A program made the position numbers and the translations under genes. Positions 37,102-46,600 of a stretch of 64,000 nt of DNA are shown piece by piece; position 1 is the first letter of the stretch; every line of letters begins with the position of its first letter. Source of the DNA: an uncultured Opitutaceae bacterium (lineage in GTDB: Bacteria > Verrucomicrobiota > Verrucomicrobiia > Opitutales > Opitutaceae); NCBI GenBank assembly GCA_937958045.1, contig CALFXL010000002.1, positions 1 through 64,000 of the forward strand, in the 5' to 3' direction. A model generated the notes under the pieces. It had not been told where the DNA came from. It made no database searches and saw only the letters and a program-made list of their open reading frames with translations.

Positions 37102-37665
37102 TTACGTCGTCGCTGATTTGCCGAGCGCGGTCACCATCGACTCTACTGATTTCACATCGGCGATGCCGAAGAAGCCGATGTCGGTGGTGGTTCCTCGTCC
37201 TTTGTTGGTCGTGACCTCGCTCGTGAGCAGCAGATCGCCGCTGCCGTCGGCGCGTTGTACGCGGCGGACATTCTGCAGCTGCTGCGGCTCGATCGAGCGG
37301 ATGGCGATGTCGCGTCCGCTCGGCTCGAAAATAATCACCCGCTGATTCGTGATCACATAAGCCGTGCCCGCCGCTTTGCGCATGAGCCACAACGGAGCGG
37401 TCAACATGCCCAGCCCGATCAGGATAAAAGGCACTCCGAACAGCGCGAACCAGCCGGTCGGATGACCGAAGTCCGGCAGTTTGAACCCGCTGGCTCCCGC
37501 CGTCCAAAACAACGCGAAGGCGGTCCAGGGAATGCCGAACAGCACGACCGGGATTCCCTTTCGCGCGACGCGCCGCGGGTTCGGTGCCGATTTCCAAACG
37601 ACGCGCTCGGTGGAGCGAAGTTCGTTGTAGATTAGAGCCTCGGTTTTCGCGGGTGCTGCGCGCAT
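37102..37665 (-). CDS. membrane protein with bacterial PH (DUF304-like) domain
   Basis: 187 residues from ATG 37665. Two hydrophobic segments lie at about 36-57 (KGIPVVLFGIPWTAFALFW) and 71-94 (WFALFGVPFILIGLGMLTAP). The C-terminal half begins AYVITNQRVIIFE, a good match to the first strands of bacterial PH domains (TNxRvi), and continues with DIAIRSIEPQQLQNVRRV and DIGFFGIADVKSVE. Such proteins sit in the cytoplasmic membrane with the PH fold inside; the function is generally unknown. It is upstream of the structured element (copy 2) and divergent from nothing nearby, 25 bases from the giant protein's stop. Confidence 0.8.
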   Translation of the reverse strand: MRAAPAKTEALIYNELRSTERVVWKSAPNPRRVARKGIPVVLFGIPWTAFALFWTAGASGFKLPDFGHPTGWFALFGVPFILIGLGMLTAPLWLMRKAAGTAYVITNQRVIIFEPSGRDIAIRSIEPQQLQNVRRVQRADGSGDLLLTSEVTTNKGRGTTTDIGFFGIADVKSVESMVTALGKSATT

Positions 37666-37690
37666 GTTGTGGAGAGCAATGGCGGGGTGA

Positions 37691-40600
37691 TCAACCTAGT
37701 CGTCGGCGTGCGATCGTGCGCAGAAGCGCCGTCATGGCAATCGCTGCGAAGAACCATATGCTCGGTGAACCGCCCCCACCGTGACCACGCATGGAGAACT
37801 TTTCGGGCTCGACTTGAGTGTTCACGGAGATGTCCAGGGGACTGCTGACGACGACGTCGCCTGAGGCGAACGAGAGGGCGACGGTGTAGGTGCCGACGTC
37901 CTTCGCTTCAGCGCGAGAAACCTGATAAGTGGCCGAAGTGGCGCCGGGGATAGATTGATTGTTCAAGCGCCATTGCCAGGAAATCGGCGTGAAACCGTTG
38001 GGAACGGCGGTCAAGGTGAAGCCGGCGAGCAGCGGGATCGGTGTATCCGGTCCGCTGATACGCGCGGTGGCGGTGACGGGCGCGGTATAATCTCCGCCGC
38101 TTTGATTGCCGGCGGCTTCGAGCACCACAGCGATGTCGGAGACCGGAAGCGCTTCGTAGGAATGAGGCGGTGTGAACACCGTGTCGTTTCCAGTGTAGGG
38201 CGCGGCGCCGGTTGTGCCCACGTAAGTGTTTTCGTGAGCGAAGACACGGCCTTGCTGATTGCCGCTGGAGGTCACGGTGAGCGGAGCGGCGACGCCTTGG
38301 TAGAGATTGCGTTCGCTGAGCAACTCGGCGCGAGGACTGACCTCGGTGGTCGCGGTGTTACCAGTGAACGCGATGACGTTGTTATAGAAGTGAACGCGGC
38401 CCTGGTGGACGAGCGGGATGTGCGCATCGACGCCAGAGCTCCAGCGGTTGTGGTGAATCGACACACGCGGAGCGGTGGCGTCGCCGCTGCTGTTGCCGAT
38501 GAGCACGCTGTGGCGCTGACCGGTGTGACCAGACGTGTAATAAAACTCGTTCCACGACAAAGTAACTTCGTCGGCGCCATCGATGATTTGGATCGCGTGG
38601 TCGGCCGCGTCGAAGAAGGTGCAGCGCGTGACAAACACCAAGCGGGCACCCGCGATGGTGAGCGCATCCCCCTGAGCGGCGGGTGCGGCGGCCATAATGA
38701 AGTTGGCGTTCATCGGCAGCGGGGCGGCAGCGACACCAGGGTTTGTGAGATTGAGACCTTGGATGATCACGTTGCGCACACCGGGGCCGACGTAGAGATT
38801 GCCGACGAGCGTGGCTTCAGCATTGGCGCCCTGGATCGTCTTGTCGGAGTTTATCACGACCGGCGTTGTATCCAAATTGAGGATACCGCTGACCGTGATG
38901 ATCGCGGGCGTGGGGGACTCCGCGTACAGACGGAAATCGGCAGCGGTGTTCACGGTGACAATGACCCCGTCGCGCGAACCGCCCGTGGTGTGCTCTGCAT
39001 AACCATCGGCTTGAGGCTCGGGGAAGTCGGCGAGAACAACGATGTTCGCGGGGGCGCTGGTCGTGGTGTTGCCCGCAGTGTCGGTGATCACGACGGTGTA
39101 GTCGCCCGCGGCGTGGGCTGGATCGATGGCGGTGAGCGTGAGCAAAGTCGTTTGCGTACCGTTGTGCTGAGGCGAATCGCTCAAGGGATTTCCATTTAGG
39201 TGCCAGCGATAGGTGAGTGCGTGGGCATCGGCCGCTTGGACGCTAAGCGTAAATGACGAATTGATTGACGGGGTGCCGCCTTGGGGCTGCGCGGTGATTG
39301 TCGGCGGCGTGGTATCGACCGTGACGGTGAAGTCGGCGGACGTCGCGCTGGTGTTGCCGGCGGTATCTCCGGCGAATGCCGTGAACACGTGGAAGCCATC
39401 GGCGAGTGCGGTTGCGCTGTAATCGAACGACCACACGCCGCCGGCATCACTGGTGGTCGTGCCAATGATACCAACGCCATTGCGCGAAAGCGTGACGGTT
39501 ACCAACGGATCGGAGACGCCGGCGAAGACGAGTGTATTCACATTTGTGATACGATCAGTGGCGCTGATGCCGGTGTCGTTGGCGATCGCGACGATTTCAG
39601 GCGCGGCGGGAGTTTCCGTGTCGATCTCGACGAGAAAGGTCGCCGACTCGGCGCTGACGTTGCCGGCGACGTCGATCGTTTTTGCCGTGAAGGTGTGTGA
39701 GCCTGCCGCGAGAACCGTATCGCTGTAGTCGAACGACCATGCTCCATCGGCGTTGATCGGTGCAGTGCCGATCGAAGTGGTATTGCGGAAGAGCTCTACG
39801 CTTTGGCCGGCCTCGCCTGTGCCGGAGAGGATCAAGGTAGTATCGGAGGTGATGCGGTCGCTGTCGCTCGAGCCGGTGTCGTCGGAGATCGCGATCAACA
39901 CGGGCGCTGCGGGCGCGGTGGTGTCGATGATCACTTCGAGCGCCGCGGAGAGCGGGCCGGTGTTGCCGGAGTTGTCGGTGACGCGTGCGGTGAAGCTGTA
40001 CGTGCCTTCAGCAAGCGCGCTGGCGAGGGTTATCGACCAGTTGCCGGAGGGATCGACCGAGGTCGTGCCCACGGAGATCGCGTCGGCGAAAAGCTCGATC
40101 GAAGCGTTGGCTTCCGCGGTGCCGATGAAGGACGGCAGGGTGACGTTGGTGATGTTGTCCGTTTCGGAGAAACCGCTGTCGCTTTCGGCGGTGAGATCCG
40201 GCGCGGACGAAGCCTCGGGAGCTGTTGTATCGACCGCGTAGTTATTGGAATTGCTCGTGCCGGCGCCGGTGTTGCCGGCGGCATCCACGACTCCGGTGTT
40301 GTCGACCGTAATGACATTAGTCGCCTCTTGAACCGACTCGGATGGCGTAAGCGTGGTCGTCCACGTAATGCTATCTTCGGTGCTCAAGGTGGAAACGGTT
40401 CCGTTACCGACGGTCAGGTCGTTAATATCAAAACCGAAAACCGCTTCGTTAAAGGTGATGGTGACAAGGCTGGTTTCGCCGATCTTGAGCGCGGTGTCGG
40501 CGACTACGATGGTCGCGGTCGGGCGGATGCCATCGATGGCCAGCGCTTTATTCGCGGCGAGAGACCCGGTGCTTCCAGGTGTGGGTAATGTGAGGATAGC

Positions 40601-43600
40601 ATCCCAATCGGCTTGGCTGCGAATAGAGCCATTGTTGAGCGCGAGCGCCGTGGATGTCGTATAATCGAGATCGACGGAATTATCTCCGGGCTGAACCGTG
40701 TAGATAAACAGCAAGGTCGGAGTGCCGGAGCCGGAATGATACACAGCCGCACGGTCGTCTGTGCCTGTCTCGAGCAGGAGTGTCGGAATGCCGCCGGTTG
40801 TACCGACAACGACGGGGATGTCGAAGGTGACGCTGAGTGTGATCTCGTCGCCAATTTTATAAGTGCCGTCTGCACTCGTGGCGGAGACATCGAGAACGTT
40901 GGGATTTGTCGGGATGCCGAGGATGAAGTCGTTGCCGCTATCGCCGAGATAACTCGCTTTGAGCAACGTGTCGTTACCGGGCGCCAAGAATACGCTATTT
41001 TGCTCTATATTAGTGAATGTCCCCGTGATGGCATCGTCGCCGTCATTGGCGATGATGGTATAGATGTCGTCCGGAGTTCCGGGATAATCATGTGCTATAA
41101 CAAGCGTGGCTCCTGCAACGGTCGCAGTGCCATTGACGATGATCTGGTCATATTGAGTACCCGCTGTGGTGCCATTGATTTCGATGAGCAGATTGCTGCC
41201 CGGAGCCAGGAAAAGATTGCCATTGATGGTAAGGCTTCCGGGGCTGGCGCCTGGCGAGAGAGTGGCGCCGTTTTGCGCAGTGACGCCGCCGACGGAGCCG
41301 GTGCCGCTCAAGGTGCTTCCGGTCGACACCGTGATCGCACCTGCGGTGGAGCCCGTGACCCGAAGCTCGCCTGCGGAAACTATTAAATGTCCGCTATAGG
41401 TGTTTGTGTTGGTGAGCAGCAGCAGACTGCTGCCGGTTTTGGTGAGATCTGCGCCACCCGAGATCACACCCGATAAGGTGACGGGGGCTGGCGTGTGAAT
41501 CGCCGACACGGCGTCCAATATAATATTATTATCGATCGTCGTGGCGCTGCTGATGGCGAGCGCGCCGCCGTTGAGGCTTATCGAACCGCTGCCCAGGTTG
41601 GCATCGCTGGCGACACTCAAGGTGCCGGCCGAAATTTGGGTAGTGCCCGAATGGGTTTGGGTTCCCGTTAGAGTCAACTCGGCGCTTCCGGTTTTGATAA
41701 AGCTGCCTGAGCCACTTAATACACCGGACAATGTGGCTGCCGCATTGGCTTCTATAGTGCCGCTGCGGCTAACGTTGAAGGCAATGTTGTTATCAATGGT
41801 GGTAGCGCCAGTCACTGCCAGGGTTCCGCCATTGAAAACGATGTTACCGCTCGTGAGGTTGGCATCACTGGCAACACTCAGGGTACCGGCGCTCAGGATC
41901 ACATTGCCGCTGTGAGTTTGTATACCGGTAAGTGTCAGGGATTCGCTGCCGGTTTTCGCCAGGTTGCCTCCGCCTGAAATGATGCCCGAAAGCGTCGTGG
42001 CTGCATCGACCTGGATGGTACTGCTCGCGCTCACGGCCACGGCATTGTCGATGGTAGTGGCACCAGTGACATTCAAGGTGCCGCCGTTGAGAAGGATGTT
42101 GCCAGCCCCGAGATTGGCATCGCTCGCAACCATTAACTTGCCCCCAACTACTGTCGTAGTACCTGTGTAGGTGTTGAGCCCGGTCAATTCAATCGCCGTA
42201 CCACCGCCGGAGGTGTAGGCATAGGTCGTCAGGTTGCGTGATCCCCCACTTTCGCTGATGACACCGCTGAAGGTAATGGTACCGCCGGATGAATCACCGG
42301 TACGCAAGGTCGCATCGCCGGCAAGTACTATGTTATTAGTGAAAGTGCGAGTCGGGCCTGCAATGCCCAGGGTGGCGCCATTGGTCAGTGTGATCTGGCC
42401 GGTGCCTAGAGTACTGCTGTTGATTGCCGCTACCAGGGAGTCGGGGCCGCTGGATGAAATGGTGAGATCACCGGTCAGGCCGCTGGCCTGGGTCAGGTAA
42501 ATCCGGCTATCACCAGCATTGAGACTCAAAGCACCGCTACCGGTCATTGCTCCGCCAAACGTGAGGATGACGGCGCTGTTGCTGCCATCCGCATTAATGG
42601 TCGTAGCACTAGTGACCTGGACAGCCTGGTTAAAGGTGCTATCCTGGGTGGCGTTGACTTCCAAGGTGCCGCCCCCGAGCCTGAGATTACCGCTGCCAAT
42701 CATGTCGGCTGAGGCAATGGCAGTTGTACCATTAACCTGGCGCAAGCTCCAGCTGGTAGCGCTGTTACCAGAATTGGTCAGGTTGAGTTTACCACCGCCG
42801 TTTTTAAGGATCTCGCTGGTGCCACTGATCAGACCCGACAGGGTGGTTTCTATACCAAGGTCGATTTGGATGATGCCGGATTGGCTGGTCACATGGATGT
42901 TGTTATCGATGGTCTTGCCGGTGGTATTAACCGAGAAAGCACCGCCGTTGAGCTCCAGGATGCCGGTACCGAGATTCTCATCCCCACCTACGGCCAGCAT
43001 GCCTTCTGCAATTGAGGTCACACCGGTATGGCCACTGGTGCCGCTCAAGGTCAGGATGCCGAAAAACCCGGTTTTATTGAATTGGCCACTACCGGAGAAA
43101 ACACCTGAAGCGGCCCAGTCGACATCAGCGTGAAGTGTGCCGCCGCCGTTACCAAAAGACATGGCGTTATCGATAACTGTACCGCCGGTGGAAACCTTGA
43201 GGGTACCGCCATCGAACCGCAAATCGCCGCTACTTAAGGCATCATCCGCCCCAACAGCCAGGATGCCGCCGTTAAGGGCTATATCGCCTGAGAAGCTGGC
43301 TTCGTTGTCTGTGTTGGTCAGGGTCAGGGTGCCAGTGCCGACCTTGGTCAGGGTGGCGGTTCCCACCAGGTTGGAGCCCAGGGTGACGTCAGAGTTGCCT
43401 GTGTTAATCGTCAGGGCGCCATCGAGTGTTAGCGTGCTGCCAGTGACAGTAAGGCCTCGCGCACTGCTGAAATTCAATGTATCTCCCGCGCCACTGACGA
43501 CGCCTGCACCGAAGGTAATGGTGGAGTTGTCCGGCAAGACTACGTAAATGGTATCCGCACTTGCCTGGGCAAGACTGCGATCCAGGGCTTCGCGCAAGCT

Positions 43601-46600
43601 AAAGCCATCGGCAGCATCGCCATCGATATCGTCATTGGTGGTATTCACGTAGATGGTTGAACAGGTCAGGGTCACATCGCTGTGGGTAGTCCTGCCGCCG
43701 CTGTCGGTGAGGGAGAAGCGAATGGTGGCATCACCGTAAGGGGTATCGTTGCGGTAGGTGATGTTTCGGATTAGTTGCTCCACCATCGAGGTATTTACCG
43801 CGATCTCATCTCCGATGAAGCTGATGGTTAATACGCCGCTGCCGTTGGTGAAAGTTGCGAGGCGCTGGCCTCCGTAAGTTATATTCCCGCCGTCGGTAGC
43901 AAAGCTCATGCCCGCATCAAAACCGAAGATGTCATTGGCGGCGGAGTCGGCTATACCGCCGAAGGTGCGTTGTATCAACAGGCTGCCACCGTTCCAGTTG
44001 TCGGCATCATCTTCCACATCGCTAACCTCCACATCGGCGCCGCTGTCCAGTAACACAGTATCGCCGGCGCTATAAGCCATGGAGCCGCTGAGATTATTAA
44101 CAATCGGAGAGTTATTGATGGGCCCAATGAGAATGAAGTCATTGCCGTCGCTACCGGTGTAATTGGCGGTTAATTTCGCGCCGTTGCCGCCAGCGGTGAT
44201 AGTGCCTGACTGGGCCAGACCAGCAAAGATGCCGGAAATGTCATCCACACCATCATTATCAATGATGATGTATTCATCACCATTGTCCGCAGTATAACTG
44301 TGGATGGGAGCCAGGATGGCATCGGAAATGTTAACAGCACCGGACACCACCAGCTGATCATAATCATCCCCTGCATCGGTGCCTTTGATCTGAATGGCCA
44401 GAATGCTGCCGGATTGCATATCCAGGCCACCGTTAATGGTCAGTTTACCTATGCCTCCATTAACACCGCTGACACCGGGAGACAGCGTTCCCCCATTTTG
44501 CACGGTAACGATATTGCCCACCGTGCCCGTGCCGCCGAGAGTAGCGCCGTTGGACACATTGGTTGCGCTGACAACGCTGCCAGTGACCAACAGAGTGCCC
44601 GCCGATACCGTCATAGGCCCGGTGGCCGTGTTAGTGGCAGAGAGCGTCAGGGTGCCGGCGCCGGTTTTGTTCAGGGTATTATTGCCGCTGATGGCACCTG
44701 ACCAGGTGAGGTCCGACACAACTTGCAAGGCAGCCGAACCTGTGAGGGACAGATTATTGTCGATGGTGCCGCCGTTGGTCACGGCCAGGGTGCTGTTTCC
44801 CGCACCAAGATTGATAGTGCCGACGCCGAGATTGGCGTCGCCCGCGACACTCAGCGTGCCTCCGTTAATGGTGGTCGAACCTGTATAGGTATTTGTGCCG
44901 GTCAGCGTGAGTGTGGAGGCGCCCGACTTGGTGAGATTGAAGCCACCATTGATAGCACCCGAAATAGTGGCATTGGCTGCCGCGTTGATAGTGGCATTGC
45001 CGGTCAAGGTGATGGCGTTGTCGATGGTGGTGTTGCCTGTGATCGACAGGGTGGCGGTGTTGGCGAGACTCACAGTTCCGCTGCCGAGGTTGCTATCGCT
45101 CGCAATACTGAGAGCGCCAGCACTGACAATGGTGCCGGCGTAGGTGTTGGTTCCGGATAAGGTGAGCGTCAGGTTGCCAGACTTGGTCAAATTGAAGTTG
45201 CCGCTGATATTCCCTGAGACAGTGACGTTGGCGGAGTTGCTGAGGGTGGCGTTGCCGTTGAGCACTATATTGTTAGTAATATCCGTAACGCCTGTTGCCT
45301 CGAGTGTGGTGCCGGAGGCCAACAGTATATTGCCATTACCAAGGGCGGTACTGGCGCCAATGCTCAGCGTGCCGGCGCTGACACTGGTGGTCCCTGTATA
45401 GGTATTGTTTCCCGAAAGCGTTAATTTGGCCGTGCCGGCTTTTATCAGGTTGTCGCCATTGATGATGCCGGAAATGGTCGCGTTGGCAGAAACGTTAATG
45501 GTGGCCGTGTCTGTAATGGCGATGGCATTGTCGATGGTGGTATTGCCTATAATCGCCAGAGTGGCGTCTGGTGAAGCAAGTATAACAGCGCCATTGCCGA
45601 GACTGGCATCACTGGCAATAGACAAGGTTCCGCCCGTGACTATAGTGTTGCCGTTATAGGTGTTATTTATACTACCGACTATCATGGTGCCAGTGCCCTG
45701 TTTCCACAGGTTGCCGGAGCCGAAAATAGCGCCGAGGGCATTCGTGCTGGTGTTATTGCCACCGGCGGTCAGGGTGTAGCCTCCAACACCAAGATCCAGT
45801 GTGGCACTTGTAGTGTTCATGGAGAGGCTGCCGACAGTCTGGTCGGAGAGGAGCGTCACCTTGCTGCTGTCATGTATGCGCAAGGCGCTGTTGGCGGAGA
45901 CAGAAGCGTCACCATCGAGCCGCACCCAGCCGTAATTGGTGGTAGTGGTGTTGCCGCTATAGCTATTTGTGCCTGAGAGTGTCAGCGAATAGCCCGCGTT
46001 GATGTGCTGGGTGATAGTCAGCCCACCCGTGCCGCTGATATTGCCGGAGAAAGTGGTATTGTCCGTCTGGGTTGTGGTCAGGACACTGCTGCCCAGGTCG
46101 ATATTTCCCGCGCCGGAAAGATTGCCAATAGTTTCGTTACTGGAAAGCGCCAGGGTCGCGCCGCTCGCGACGGAGACACTGCTATTGGCCGAGATGGCAT
46201 CCCCTCCGCTGAGGGCAAGCGTGCCGGCGGAAACGGTGGTGTCACCGCCGTAGGTGTTGACGCCGGAAAGCTTGAGCGTGCCGGCACCGGTTTTGGTGAG
46301 CGCGCCGTTTTTTATCACGGCACCGATCTCAAGATCAGTGGCGAGGCTCGCGTGGTGGCCCACGGAGATCTGGAGGGTATTACCGTTGAGATCGAGTGTG
46401 CCGGGGCCTTCGATCGTCGAGCTGACGCTGCTTGCATAGGTGGTGAGGCTGCCCGTCAAAATCAAACTCCCACCGGTACCGGTGATCACTCGTCCTCCGG
46501 TGAGCGTGAGATTGTGGAGGGTGCCGATGCGTCCATTGAGATCGAGTGTGCCGCCTTCATCCACGGTGACCGAAACGGCGCTGGCGATCTGGCCGTCCGT

